A DNA stretch of 38,491 nt. Source: Prevotella sp. Its GTDB lineage: Bacteria; Bacteroidota; Bacteroidia; Bacteroidales; Bacteroidaceae. The number at the start of each line of letters is the position of its first letter. Within the stretch, counting starts at the first letter, position 1. The stretch spans positions 1 to 38,491 of the forward strand of contig JAFSKJ010000025.1 of assembly GCA_017449025.1 (NCBI GenBank), written 5' to 3'. Under the pieces are notes generated by a model. That model saw only the letters and a program-made list of their open reading frames with translations, was not told where the DNA came from and did not search any database. Shown piece after piece: positions 1 through 8,022 of this stretch. A program made the translations under genes and the position numbers.

Positions 1-1
1 G

Positions 2-286
2 GACTTCATCCAGACGGTGGAGTACTTTATATCGCGCATCACCAGCATGGATGCACGGACGGAGGATAAGCAACCGGAGCAATGGCTCGACACGGCCGAC
101 GTATGCGCAGGGCTTCAGTTAGACCGCCGCACGGTCTATTCGCTACGGGAACAGGGCAAGTTGCCGTTCTCGCAGTTCCAGCACAGGGTGTACTACAAGG
201 CAAAGGACGTAAAGGCTCTGGCTGACGGACTGGCGGAGAAGTCCCCGAAGAGTAAGGAAACAGAAGTTGAAAACCCATCAAAATAG
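2..286 (+). CDS. Helix-turn-helix DNA-binding protein of a mobile element (5'-partial)
   Basis: The reading frame is open from the first base of the window, so the true start is probably upstream; a GTG at 17 is the first candidate inside. The visible part is about 94 residues. A single MerR/excisionase-like helix-turn-helix (LDTADVCAGLQLDRRTVYSL) is followed by a short beta-wing (FSQFQHRVYYKAKDVKAL) and a charged tail. Such small proteins occur, often in pairs, on Bacteroidales conjugative and mobilizable elements as excision or regulatory factors. That role is known for the family and not shown here. The next gene starts 7 nt after this stop and has the same fold, so the two form a pair. 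No integrase or relaxase is visible next to them. Confidence 0.75.
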   Translation, partial: DFIQTVEYFISRITSMDARTEDKQPEQWLDTADVCAGLQLDRRTVYSLREQGKLPFSQFQHRVYYKAKDVKALADGLAEKSPKSKETEVENPSK

Positions 287-293
287 AATCATC

Positions 294-1076
294 ATGTTAG
301 GACAGGACATTATCACGAAGGATTATTTCACCGACCTTTACGGACGCATCCGAAAGGCATTGGAACAGCACGAAGAGGCTACGCAGCATTACCGCCCATT
401 GCTGGACGGTGTGCGATACATGACAGACAAGGAACTGTCGGAAATGCTCAAAGTGAGCCGACACACCTTGCAGCAGTATCGCAACAAGGGTTTGATTCCC
501 TTTACTTATTGTCAGGGCAAGGTACTTTATAAGGAGCAGGACGTGCAGGAACTTCTTGAAGAAGGAGCTGGTGGCGGTGATACGCCAACAACACCGAAAT
601 GTAAGAAGCCTACCATCAGTTACAGCAACGGCAAACTGACATTCAACAGTGCGACGGATGGTGCCACGTTCCAGTCTTCCATAACAGACGCTGACATCAA
701 ATCATATAGCAGTAATGAGGTGCAACTTGGCGTGACCTATAACATCAGCGTCTATGCCACCAAGCCAGGCTACGAAAGCTCCGAAACAGCTACGGCCACA
801 CTCTGCTGGATTGATGTGGAACCAAAGACATTAGGCATCACAGAAAGTGTCTCGCAGGTACGGGCCAATGCTATATTGATTCAGAACAACAGCGGACAGA
901 TCGTAGTGAATGGTGCTGAAGAAGGAACGAGTATCAGCATGTACAACACAAACGGCATCCAACTCGGAACCGCCATCAGCCACAACGGAAGTGCCACTTT
1001 CAACATCAACCTCCCAAATGGCAGCGTTGCGATAGTAAAGATTGGTAATATTTCAGTAAAGGTGGTAATTCGATAA
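294..1076 (+). CDS. Chimeric protein: mobile-element HTH domain fused to the C-terminus of a BspA-like secreted protein
   Basis: I chose ATG 294 over an upstream in-frame TTG at 267. The product has 260 residues. Residues 1-90 are a complete mobile-element HTH protein (MTDKELSEMLKVSRHTLQQY, then a wing and KEQDVQELLEE). From about residue 91 a Gly/Thr/Pro linker (GAGGGDTPTTPK) leads into a beta-rich region. This begins CKKPTISYSNGKLTF and ends in NGSVAIVKIGNISVKVVIR, which matches the C-terminal region of Prevotella/Bacteroides leucine-rich (BspA-like) surface proteins. Those proteins are normally exported, but this one has no signal peptide. The simplest reading is a DNA-level fusion near 560-590, where an element end joined a truncated surface-protein gene. 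The HTH half could still work; the surface half is probably non-functional. A metagenome assembly chimera is the main alternative. Confidence 0.7.
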   Translation: MLGQDIITKDYFTDLYGRIRKALEQHEEATQHYRPLLDGVRYMTDKELSEMLKVSRHTLQQYRNKGLIPFTYCQGKVLYKEQDVQELLEEGAGGGDTPTTPKCKKPTISYSNGKLTFNSATDGATFQSSITDADIKSYSSNEVQLGVTYNISVYATKPGYESSETATATLCWIDVEPKTLGITESVSQVRANAILIQNNSGQIVVNGAEEGTSISMYNTNGIQLGTAISHNGSATFNINLPNGSVAIVKIGNISVKVVIR

Positions 1077-1196
1077 GAATATAAACATTGACGAGATGAT
1101 AATATTTGTCGTGAAGTTGAAGATGCATTGAGATTTAACTCTCTTCTGAGACCTGTGTTTGGGTTCTTCGACAAGCGGAGTGGCAAAGCCGAGTCC

Positions 1197-1356
1197 GAAT
1201 AAGACACCTAACTCCTTCACCAATCCTCCGTATTTTGCATTACCCTCATTTTTGTACTTCCTCGTTCTTCCCCGTTTTGTCTTTATTTTAGGCCGAATTG
1301 CGTTAATTCTCCAAAATCCGTTGTCCGTTACAAGCTTTTTTCTTATCTTTGCAGAC
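1197..1356. repeat. Dispersed 160-bp repeat carrying a promoter, copy A
   Basis: This segment is about 85% identical, without net length change, to 31333-31492, including a 42-nt identical run (1283-1324 and 31419-31460). It ends in a Bacteroidota promoter and lies just upstream of the guaA-like gene; the other copy lies upstream of maeB. The minus strand is open across it and encodes similar peptides in both copies (both contain GFWRINAIRPKI), but there is no intact gene. It fills most of the 330-bp gap between 1077 and 1405; the rest of the gap shows nothing I recognise. Confidence 0.85.
1321..1351 (+). promoter_or_regulatory. Promoter of the guaA-like gene (TTG-N20-TATCTTTG)
   Basis: TTG at 1321-1323 and TATCTTTG at 1344-1351 are separated by 20 nt, matching the Bacteroidota -33/-7 consensus (TTTG-N19-21-TAnnTTTG). 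The ATG is 54 nt downstream. The promoter is part of the 160-bp repeat. Confidence 0.7.
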
Positions 1357-1405
1357 GATTTCTGAAGCAAGATGACTTTTTCACTTAATAATACAGATAA
1401 CAATT

Positions 1406-2389
1406 ATGAGTACAAGTAATGTAAGGCCGGCTGACATGGAGCGTATAACGACTCCGGCCTTGGCCCAGAAATTCATTGATGAACAGGTAAAGGAACTCCG
1501 CGCCCAAATTGGCGACAAGAAGGTGCTGCTGGCTCTTTCGGGAGGTGTGGATTCGTCGGTAGTAGCTGCCCTGCTGATCAAGGCCGTAGGCCAGCAGTTG
1601 GTGTCAGTGCATGTAAACCACGGACTGCTGCGAAAGGGTGAGCCAGAGCAGGTGATACGCGTATTCCGCGATGAGATGAACGCCAATCTGGTGTATGTCG
1701 ATGCAACCGATCGATTCCTCGACAAGCTGGCCGGCGTGGCCGATCCTGAGCAGAAGCGCAAGATTATCGGAGCCGAGTTCATACGTGTGTTTGAGGAGGA
1801 GGCCCGTAAACAGGAGGGCATCAGCTTCTTGGCACAGGGCACAATCTATCCCGACATTGTGGAGTCGGGGCCAGTGAAGTCGCATCACAACGTGGGAGGT
1901 CTGCCTGAGGACATGAAGTTCGAGCTGGTGGAACCCATCAAGCTGTTGTTCAAGGACGAGGTGCGCGTGGTCGGCAAGGAGCTGGGCCTGCCCGACAACA
2001 TGGTATTCCGTCAGCCTTTCCCAGGCCCTGGTCTGGGCGTGCGTTGTACAGGTGCCATCACCCGCGACCGTCTTGAGGCGCTGCGCGAGAGCGATGCCAT
2101 CCTTCGCGAGGAGTTTGCCAATAACGGCCTTGAGGGTAAGGTATGGCAATACTTCACCATCGTGCCCGACTACAAGTCTACTGGCGTGAAGGATAACAAG
2201 CGCAGCTGGGACTGGCCGGTAATCATCCGTGCCGTGAACACGCGCGACGCTATGACTGCCACGATTGAGGAGATTCCCTATCAGCTGCTGCACCACATCA
2301 CCCAGCGCATCATCACTGAGGTGCCAGGCGTAAACCGTGTTCTTTACGACCTTACACCGAAGCCCACGGGCACAATAGAGTGGGAGTAA
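1406..2389 (+). CDS. GMP-synthase-like ATP pyrophosphatase without a glutaminase domain
   Basis: A 327-residue protein covering only the synthetase part of GMP synthase. The ATP-pyrophosphatase P-loop SGGVDSS is at residues 45-51. [19 protein letters not shown] and [10 protein letters not shown] follow, and a complete GMP-synthase dimerisation domain ends in TIEWE. The class-I glutamine amidotransferase domain of normal GuaA (about 190 residues) is absent, and no separate glutaminase gene lies next to it. The protein might use free ammonia for XMP to GMP conversion, borrow a glutaminase from elsewhere, or have a different substrate. The chromosome carries a complete guaA just downstream in convergent orientation, so this is an extra diverged paralogue. 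Start ATG 1406; an ATG at 1436 is an alternative. Confidence 0.88.
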   Translation: MSTSNVRPADMERITTPALAQKFIDEQVKELRAQIGDKKVLLALSGGVDSSVVAALLIKAVGQQLVSVHVNHGLLRKGEPEQVIRVFRDEMNANLVYVDATDRFLDKLAGVADPEQKRKIIGAEFIRVFEEEARKQEGISFLAQGTIYPDIVESGPVKSHHNVGGLPEDMKFELVEPIKLLFKDEVRVVGKELGLPDNMVFRQPFPGPGLGVRCTGAITRDRLEALRESDAILREEFANNGLEGKVWQYFTIVPDYKSTGVKDNKRSWDWPVIIRAVNTRDAMTATIEEIPYQLLHHITQRIITEVPGVNRVLYDLTPKPTGTIEWE

Positions 2390-2408
2390 TTTACTCCCAC
2401 TCTATTGT
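2372..2408. terminator. Perfect inverted repeat made of the last codons of two convergent genes; likely bidirectional terminator
   Basis: The arms 2372-2389 and 2391-2408 are perfectly complementary over 18 bp around a single central T. Each arm encodes the end TIEWE-stop of one gene with identical codons. A transcript from either side would fold into a strong hairpin at its stop codon. No long U tract follows, so terminator function is inferred. Confidence 0.6.
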
Positions 2409-4055
2409 CGAAGGCGGCTTGGAGGAGATGTCGTAACATACACGGTTTACCCCGCGTACCTTATTAATTATTTCGTTCGACACCTTGGCCAAGAAGTCGT
2501 AGGGTAGGTGGGCCCAGTCGGCTGTCATGGCGTCGGTGGAGGTGACAGCCCGCAGGGCGACGGGATTCTCGTAGGTACGCTCATCGCCCATAACGCCGAC
2601 GCTGCGCACGCTGCTGAGCAGGATGGTGCCAGCCTGCCATATCTGGTCATAGAGCGAGACTTCTATTTCGCCATCGGTCATTTCTGCAGGCACTCCAGCG
2701 GCAAGAACCCTGCGGGCTTCTTCGCCGCTGAGCTTGACCTTGTATTCGCGCAGGGCGCGGATATAGATGTCGTCGGCATCCTGCAACACCCGCACCTTCT
2801 CTGGTGTGATGTCGCCCAGTATGCGCACAGCCAGTCCTGGTCCTGGGAAGGGGTGGCGGGTGATGAGGTGCTCTGGCATACCGAGCTGACGCCCAACGCG
2901 TCGCACCTCATCCTTAAAGAGCCACTTCAGCGGCTCGCAGAGCTGCAGGCGCATTTCCTTGGGCAGTCCGCCAACGTTGTGGTGGCTCTTGATTACCTTA
3001 CCTGTGATGTTAAGCGACTCTATCCGGTCGGGGTATATTGTGCCCTGGGCAAGCCAACGGACAGCGCCCGCCTTTTCCCCTTTGGGGGAGAGATTGATGA
3101 TGGCCTTGGCCTGTTCGTTGAACACCTCGATGAAGTCGCGTCCTATAATCTTGCGTTTCTGCTCAGGTTCGGTAACGCCGGCAAGGTCGGCAAAGAATTT
3201 CTCGCTGGCATCCACGCCGATGACGTTGAGGCCCAGCTCACGATAGTCTTCCATCACCTGTCTGAACTCGTTCTTGCGGAGCATGCCGTGGTCAACGAAG
3301 ATGCAGGTGAGTTGGTTGCCGATGGCACGGTTGAGCAGCACGGCAGCGACGCTGGAATCGACACCTCCTGACAACCCGAGAATCACACGGTCGTCACCCA
3401 ACTGCTCCTTCAGGTCGGCTACGGTCGAGTCGACGAACGAGGCTGCGCTCCACTTCTGGTGCGAGCCGCAGATGCCGACCACGAAGTTCTTAAGCAGCTG
3501 CATGCCCTGCAGGGTGTGGAACACCTCGGGGTGGAACTGAACGGCGAATATGGAAGCCTCACCCTTACCCTCTCCAACGGGAGAGGGAGAATAGAAAGCT
3601 GCGTATTTCACGTCTTTTGTGCTTCCTATCACCTCAAAGCCTTCAGGGAGATCCGTGATGGTGTCGCCGTGCGACATCCACACCTGCGAGTGTTGCTCGA
3701 AGCCTTTGAAGAGCGGATTGGTGGTGTCGACCGTCTCAAGGTTGGCACGTCCATATTCGCGGCTGTCGGCTTTCTCTACTTTGCCTCCGAGGGTGTGACT
3801 GATTAGCTGTGCTCCATAGCAGATGCCAAGGACAGGCACCTTGCCAACGAACTGACTGAGGTCGACTTTGAAAGCCTCTGGGTCGTGAACCGAGTAGGGC
3901 GAGCCTGAAAGTATGACGCCGATGACGGAGGGGTCGTCGGCTGGAAACTTGTTATATGGCAGAATCTCGCAGAATGTGTCCAGCTCTCGCACTCTGCGTC
4001 CTATGAGCTGAGTAGTCTGTGAACCGAAGTCCAATATTATTATCTTCTGTCGCAT
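2391..4055 (-). CDS. guaA: GMP synthase (glutamine-hydrolysing)
   Basis: Converts XMP to GMP using ATP and glutamine, the last step of guanine nucleotide synthesis. The protein has 554 residues. The class-I glutaminase domain (about 1-195) has its nucleophile Cys79 in GICYGAQ and its catalytic His/Glu in QFHPEV. The ATP-pyrophosphatase domain has LSGGVDSS and LAQGTIYPD. The dimerisation domain ends in TIEWE. The protein is longer than the roughly 510-525 residues usual for the family. The excess lies in two short insertions, near residues 153-166 ([13 protein letters not shown]) and 315-328 ([10 protein letters not shown]). Each is encoded by a small palindromic repeat and falls where loops are expected. 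The start is 23 nt after the stop of the upstream nucleotidyltransferase, so the two are probably co-transcribed. Confidence 0.96.
   Translation of the reverse strand: MRQKIIILDFGSQTTQLIGRRVRELDTFCEILPYNKFPADDPSVIGVILSGSPYSVHDPEAFKVDLSQFVGKVPVLGICYGAQLISHTLGGKVEKADSREYGRANLETVDTTNPLFKGFEQHSQVWMSHGDTITDLPEGFEVIGSTKDVKYAAFYSPSPVGEGKGEASIFAVQFHPEVFHTLQGMQLLKNFVVGICGSHQKWSAASFVDSTVADLKEQLGDDRVILGLSGGVDSSVAAVLLNRAIGNQLTCIFVDHGMLRKNEFRQVMEDYRELGLNVIGVDASEKFFADLAGVTEPEQKRKIIGRDFIEVFNEQAKAIINLSPKGEKAGAVRWLAQGTIYPDRIESLNITGKVIKSHHNVGGLPKEMRLQLCEPLKWLFKDEVRRVGRQLGMPEHLITRHPFPGPGLAVRILGDITPEKVRVLQDADDIYIRALREYKVKLSGEEARRVLAAGVPAEMTDGEIEVSLYDQIWQAGTILLSSVRSVGVMGDERTYENPVALRAVTSTDAMTADWAHLPYDFLAKVSNEIINKVRGVNRVCYDISSKPPSTIEWE
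3077..3088. repeat. Short palindromic repeat inserted in frame in guaA (site 2)
   Basis: CCCC, a TTT loop and GGGG form a small hairpin core. On the coding strand it reads LSPKGEK, a peptide absent from standard GMP synthases. The core resembles the C-run/TTTAGG-type repeat found between genes at 35479-35549. Confidence 0.45.
3568..3587. repeat. Short palindromic repeat inserted in frame in guaA (site 1)
   Basis: CCCTCTCC (3568-3575), a 4-nt loop and GGAGAGGG (3580-3587) form a perfect 8-bp hairpin. On the coding strand it encodes [10 protein letters not shown], an insertion relative to ordinary GuaA. It resembles the intergenic hairpin at 13643-13661. Confidence 0.6.
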
Positions 4056-4078
4056 ATTTAGTAATTATGTTTATGAGT

Positions 4079-4822
4079 TTAATCATGAATATCTCTGGCA
4101 AACTTTTCTGCAGCTTCCAAGGTGTCAAGCTTTCCCACGTCAAGCAGTCTGAGGTTGTCGTTCTCGAATCCAAGGAAAGCGCACTTGTTGCAGTACTCTA
4201 AGTAGAAATCAATGATGCCGAAGCGTTCGCCCATGCCCTCTAACAGTGGGAACACCGACGGCGAGACCACATGTATGCCGCTGAAGGCAAGGTGCTTGAG
4301 CTGCGACGGGTCTATACCTTTGTATGGGCTTCGCACTTCGCCTGTCTGGACATTTATCCATCCGTCGAGTATCAACTCCTCGTCGAAGAGCAGATAGCGC
4401 TTGGTGTTGCGGCGGCTCACCATCAACAGCGCGTCGGCACGGCTCCGCAAGGCGTAGTCATAAAAGGCGCTGAGGTCGGCATTGCTCAGTATGTCAACAT
4501 TGTGGACAAGCACCGGACTGTCGTGGCAGAACAGTGGCATGGCCTTTCGTATGCCTCCTCCTGTCTCCAACAGCCTGCTTGTCTCGTCGCTGATGAATAT
4601 GTCTATGCCGAAGTTGTTGTTTGCCGCAAGATAGTCTGTGATTTGCTTGGCAAAGTGGTGCACGTTCACCACAATCCGTCGGAACCCCGCAGTTTTCAGT
4701 TTCGTCAGCACGTGCCAGATAAGCGGCTCACCTCCAACGGGCACAAGTGCTTTCGGCATAGTGTCGGTAAGAGGCTTCAGCCTGGTGCCCAGTCCTGCGG
4801 CGAATATCATGGCTTGCTTCAT
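4079..4822 (-). CDS. Sugar-phosphate nucleotidyltransferase (NTP_transferase family, MurU-like)
   Basis: A 247-residue protein that should join a nucleoside monophosphate to a sugar 1-phosphate. The N-terminal nucleotide-binding signature is AMIFAAGLGTRLKPLTDTMP, followed by the sugar-binding region PKALVPVGGEPLIWHV. A metal-binding Asp is visible in VHNVDILS. The compact size, with no C-terminal left-handed helix domain, resembles MurU/N-acetylmuramate-1-phosphate uridylyltransferases and GDP-mannose-type enzymes. The usual MurU partner, an AmgK-like kinase, is not adjacent, so the substrate is open. I chose ATG 4822 because family homology starts there; in-frame sequence upstream up to 4990 overlaps the divergent MFS gene. 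It heads an operon with guaA. Confidence 0.85.
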   Translation of the reverse strand: MKQAMIFAAGLGTRLKPLTDTMPKALVPVGGEPLIWHVLTKLKTAGFRRIVVNVHHFAKQITDYLAANNNFGIDIFISDETSRLLETGGGIRKAMPLFCHDSPVLVHNVDILSNADLSAFYDYALRSRADALLMVSRRNTKRYLLFDEELILDGWINVQTGEVRSPYKGIDPSQLKHLAFSGIHVVSPSVFPLLEGMGERFGIIDFYLEYCNKCAFLGFENDNLRLLDVGKLDTLEAAEKFARDIHD

Positions 4823-4843
4823 GGCGGCAGTTCTTTTTGGCGG

Positions 4844-4874
4844 CGAAGTTACTAAAAATCTGTGAATCTTACAA
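4844..4874 (-). promoter_or_regulatory. Promoter of the nucleotidyltransferase-guaA operon
   Basis: On the minus strand TTG (4872-4874), 20 nt, then TAACTTCG (4844-4851), one mismatch from TAnnTTTG. The start codon is about 21 nt downstream. Confidence 0.55.
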
Positions 4875-4893
4875 GTATTTAGCAATTTTTGTG

Positions 4894-4901
4894 TACCTTT
4901 G
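4894..4901 (+). promoter_or_regulatory. -7 box of the MFS gene, nearly leaderless
   Basis: TACCTTTG matches TAnnTTTG exactly and ends only 9 nt before ATG 4911. The transcript leader would be a few nucleotides at most. No good -33 box is seen; its expected place overlaps the -33 box of the divergent promoter. Confidence 0.5.
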
Positions 4902-4910
4902 TCGGCGATT

Positions 4911-6266
4911 ATGACTTCATCGATAAGAAAACAGCTCAGCGACTCTCCTGTGGCAAGGTGGTCGGTACTCTTCATAGTGTCAACGGCCATGATGATGGGC
5001 TACTTTGTCAACGACGTTATGTCTCCCTTGGAGAACATGCTTGAGATGCCACTGTCAAAGGGGGGCTTAGGGTGGTCGCCCGCCGACTACGGATTCTTCT
5101 CCGGAGCCAGCGGCTTCATCAATGTGTTTCTGCTCATGCTTTTCTTCTCGGGCATCATTCTCGACAAGATAGGCATTCGCTTCACCGGCACGCTTGCCTG
5201 CTCGCTGATGATAGTGGGAACGCTGATAAAATACTATGCTGTCACTGCCGGATTCTCGTCTACGGTTTCCCTCTTCGGCACCACCCTTCCTCTGTCGGCT
5301 GCTGTGGCCAGCCTTGGATTTGCCATCTTCGGCGTTGGCTATGAAATGACCGGCATCACCGTGTCGAAAGCCATGGTCAAGTGGTTCACCGGCCACGAGA
5401 TGGCTCTTGCCATGGGCATACAGCTTGCAATGGCGCGCTTAGGCACAGCGGCTGCCCTGAGCATCTCGGCGCCCATAGCGCGCCGCATATCACTTTCGGC
5501 CCCACTTCTGCTCGCGCTGGGATTCTTGATTATTGGGATTATGGCTTTCCTTGTGTTCTGCGTCATGGACATACGGCTTGACCGCTCTTCAGCAGTAACC
5601 TTCAGCAGTGAGGTGTCAGACGACAACAGCTTCCGATGGAGTGACATTGGCACCACCCTGCGCTCTCCCGGTTTCTGGCTCATCACCGTTTTCTGCGTGC
5701 TGTTCTACTCTGCCCTGTCGCCATTCCTCAAGTTTTCCTCCCGCCTGCTCATCTTGAAATATGGTATCGATGCCGATGTGGCTGGATTCTTCTCGAGCAT
5801 AGCACCCTTTGGCACCATTGTGTTCACCCCGCTGTTCGGACTGCTCTACGACCGCTACGGCCATGGTGTTACGCTTGTCATCTGCGGATCACTTATGCTG
5901 ACAGTTGCCCACTTCGGCTTCTCGCTGCCTTTTGGTAGCAGCACAGTGGCTTTCGCCCTGATGGCTCTGCTCTCAATAGGCTATTCCATCGCCCCGGCCG
6001 CCCTGTGGCCCTGTGTGCCGAAAATCATTCCGCTAAAATGCTTAGGCACTGCTTGCTCCATGATTTTCTTCATCCAGAACTTCGGTCGCTCAATCATACC
6101 AATGATTGTAGGACGGGCCAATGAGTTTGACCCGTCCTACACCACATCGATGATAATATTCGGAACAACGGCGCTGAGCGCAACAATCATCGCCGTTGTC
6201 ATGCTTTACGTGAATCGCCGTAAGGGCTACGGCCTGCAGCTGCCCAACATAAAGAGTGGAGCTTGA
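4911..6266 (+). CDS. Major facilitator superfamily transporter
   Basis: A 451-residue inner-membrane protein with about 12 hydrophobic segments in two blocks of six, separated by a polar stretch (about residues 220-245). The MFS A-like motif is visible in each half: SGIILDKIGIRFTG in the first and FGLLYDRYGHGVTL in the second. The long second-half segments contain Pro and Gly as in alpha-helical carriers. The substrate cannot be told from sequence; similar proteins are common and unassigned in Bacteroidetes. I chose ATG 4911 because it sits directly after a -7 box and avoids a TTG that overlaps that box. It is divergent from the nucleotidyltransferase operon and convergent with the acyl-CoA synthetase, with 1 nt between stop codons. 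Confidence 0.88.
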   Translation: MTSSIRKQLSDSPVARWSVLFIVSTAMMMGYFVNDVMSPLENMLEMPLSKGGLGWSPADYGFFSGASGFINVFLLMLFFSGIILDKIGIRFTGTLACSLMIVGTLIKYYAVTAGFSSTVSLFGTTLPLSAAVASLGFAIFGVGYEMTGITVSKAMVKWFTGHEMALAMGIQLAMARLGTAAALSISAPIARRISLSAPLLLALGFLIIGIMAFLVFCVMDIRLDRSSAVTFSSEVSDDNSFRWSDIGTTLRSPGFWLITVFCVLFYSALSPFLKFSSRLLILKYGIDADVAGFFSSIAPFGTIVFTPLFGLLYDRYGHGVTLVICGSLMLTVAHFGFSLPFGSSTVAFALMALLSIGYSIAPAALWPCVPKIIPLKCLGTACSMIFFIQNFGRSIIPMIVGRANEFDPSYTTSMIIFGTTALSATIIAVVMLYVNRRKGYGLQLPNIKSGA

Positions 6267-6267
6267 A

Positions 6268-7989
6268 TCAGATAACCTCTATACCCTGCTCCTCGCATAG
6301 CTTAAGGCTCATCTCCTTGAGCTTGAACTTCTGGATTTTGCCGGAGCCTGTAAGCGGGAACTCCTTTATGAAGAACACATACTTGGGAATCTTGTAGCGT
6401 GCAATCTTGCCACGGCAGAACTCCTGGACATCCTCGGGCAGCATGGTGACGCCCTCGTCGAGAATGATGAAAGCGCCTACTGCCTCGCCGTATTTCTTCG
6501 ACGGCACTGCTGCTACCTGAACATCCTTGATGCCCGGCATCTTGTAGAGGAACTCCTCTATCTCGCGAGGGTAGATGTTCTCACCACCGCGAATAATCAT
6601 ATCCTTGATGCGGCCGGTGATGCGATAGAAACCGTTTTCGTCCTTCACGCCAAGGTCGCCGGAATGCAGGAAGCCGTTCTTGTCGATAACCTCTGCCGTA
6701 GCCTGCGGATTCTTATAGTAGCCCTTCATCACATTGAATCCCTTGCAGCACATCTCACCCTGGACGCCCACTGGGCACTCCTCGCCCGTCTCCGGGTCGA
6801 GAACCTTGACCTCCACGAAAGGATAGTCACGCCCTACAGTGGTGCAGCGCTGTTCAAACGAATCGTTCAGGCAGGTCTGGGTCATGCCGGGCGAAGACTC
6901 CGTGAGTCCGTAGACACTGGTTATGGTCATGTACATCTTCTCGCTCACCTGCTTCATCAACTCTACAGGGCAGAGTGAGCCGGCCATGATGCCAGTGCGC
7001 AGACAGGTAAGGTCGAACATTGAGAACATGGGATGGTTCAGTTCGGCTATGAACATGGTAGGCACGCCGTAGACTGCCGTACACCTTTCTTTATGTATGG
7101 AGGCAAGCACCAACAGCGGGTCGAACTTCTCCACCATCACCTCTGTGCAGCCATGGGTAAGGCAGTTCATGGTGGCAAGCACCACTCCGAAGCAATGGAA
7201 CAACGGCACGCACACACAAAGCTTGTCGTTCTGGGTGAAGCCCATGTTCTCGCCCGTGAAGTAGCCGTCGTTGGCAATGTTGAAGTGAGTAAGCATGACG
7301 CCCTTGGGGAAGCCCGTCGTGCCAGACGTGTACTGCATGTTGCAGACATCGTGGCATGTAACCTTGCTCTTCACCTCAAGAAGCTCCTCGTCGTCAATGT
7401 TCTGCCCCAGCAGCAGGAGTTCTGCCGTGTTGAACATTCCACGGTACTTCTCCATGCCAATAAACACAACGTTCTTCAGGTGTGGGAAGCGCTCTGAGGA
7501 GAGATGCCCGCGTTCGCAGGTCTTCAGCTCGGGCAGCATGGTATAAGTCATGTCTACGTAGTTGCAGTCCCATGTTCCATCGGTTATGCAAAGAGTGTGC
7601 ATGTCAGAGTCCTTGCACAGGTACTCCAGCTCGTTCTGCTTATAGTTGGTGTTGACGGTAACGAGCACTGCCCCTATCTTGGCCGTAGCGTAGAGGAATG
7701 TGAGCCAGTCGGGAACGTTGGTTGCCCAGATGCCAACGTTGGAACCTTTCTTTACTCCTATGGCAAGCAGGCCCTTGGCAAGATTGTCCACGCGCTCGTC
7801 AAACTGCTTCCAGGTGAAGCGCAGGTTGCGGTCGCTATATACTATATACTCCCTGTCGGGCGTTGTCTCTGCCCAATACTCCAGCCACTGGCCGAGTGTG
7901 CGCTCATAGAGCGAGTAACCGGAGCTTCCGGTCTCTGCAGGATATGTCCTGTCTGGCAGCGGTCTGCCTGCCATGTCTAATTTGCTCAT
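6268..7989 (-). CDS. AMP-binding acyl-CoA synthetase (fatty-acid CoA ligase family)
   Basis: A 573-residue ANL-family enzyme that should activate a carboxylic acid with ATP to an acyl-adenylate and then the CoA thioester. The AMP-binding P-loop reads [12 protein letters not shown]. Later motifs are [27 protein letters not shown] and [16 protein letters not shown], and the C-terminal catalytic Lys lies in [13 protein letters not shown]. The arrangement fits medium- or long-chain fatty acyl-CoA synthetases of the AlkK/FadD type; the true acid is unknown. It lies 33 nt downstream of a cupin/HTH regulator on the same strand. That gene pair is recurrent in Bacteroidales, so the regulator probably senses the substrate or product. 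Confidence 0.9.
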   Translation of the reverse strand: MSKLDMAGRPLPDRTYPAETGSSGYSLYERTLGQWLEYWAETTPDREYIVYSDRNLRFTWKQFDERVDNLAKGLLAIGVKKGSNVGIWATNVPDWLTFLYATAKIGAVLVTVNTNYKQNELEYLCKDSDMHTLCITDGTWDCNYVDMTYTMLPELKTCERGHLSSERFPHLKNVVFIGMEKYRGMFNTAELLLLGQNIDDEELLEVKSKVTCHDVCNMQYTSGTTGFPKGVMLTHFNIANDGYFTGENMGFTQNDKLCVCVPLFHCFGVVLATMNCLTHGCTEVMVEKFDPLLVLASIHKERCTAVYGVPTMFIAELNHPMFSMFDLTCLRTGIMAGSLCPVELMKQVSEKMYMTITSVYGLTESSPGMTQTCLNDSFEQRCTTVGRDYPFVEVKVLDPETGEECPVGVQGEMCCKGFNVMKGYYKNPQATAEVIDKNGFLHSGDLGVKDENGFYRITGRIKDMIIRGGENIYPREIEEFLYKMPGIKDVQVAAVPSKKYGEAVGAFIILDEGVTMLPEDVQEFCRGKIARYKIPKYVFFIKEFPLTGSGKIQKFKLKEMSLKLCEEQGIEVI

Positions 7990-8022
7990 TGTGCTTAGCG
8001 TTTGGAAGGTTGTGTTAAGAGT

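Noticed and set aside
1053-1403. 116-codon minus-strand frame over repeat copy A
   Set aside because: It is partly conserved in copy B only because the DNA repeat is conserved; differences change amino acids freely and the N-terminal parts do not match.
2508-3371. Long open frame (287 codons) on the plus strand
   Set aside because: It is antisense to guaA, whose motifs are unmistakable; the opposite frame has no recognisable domain.
4899-4990. N-terminal extension of the nucleotidyltransferase to 4990
   Set aside because: The extension overlaps the divergent MFS gene and both promoters, and family homology begins at ATG 4822.
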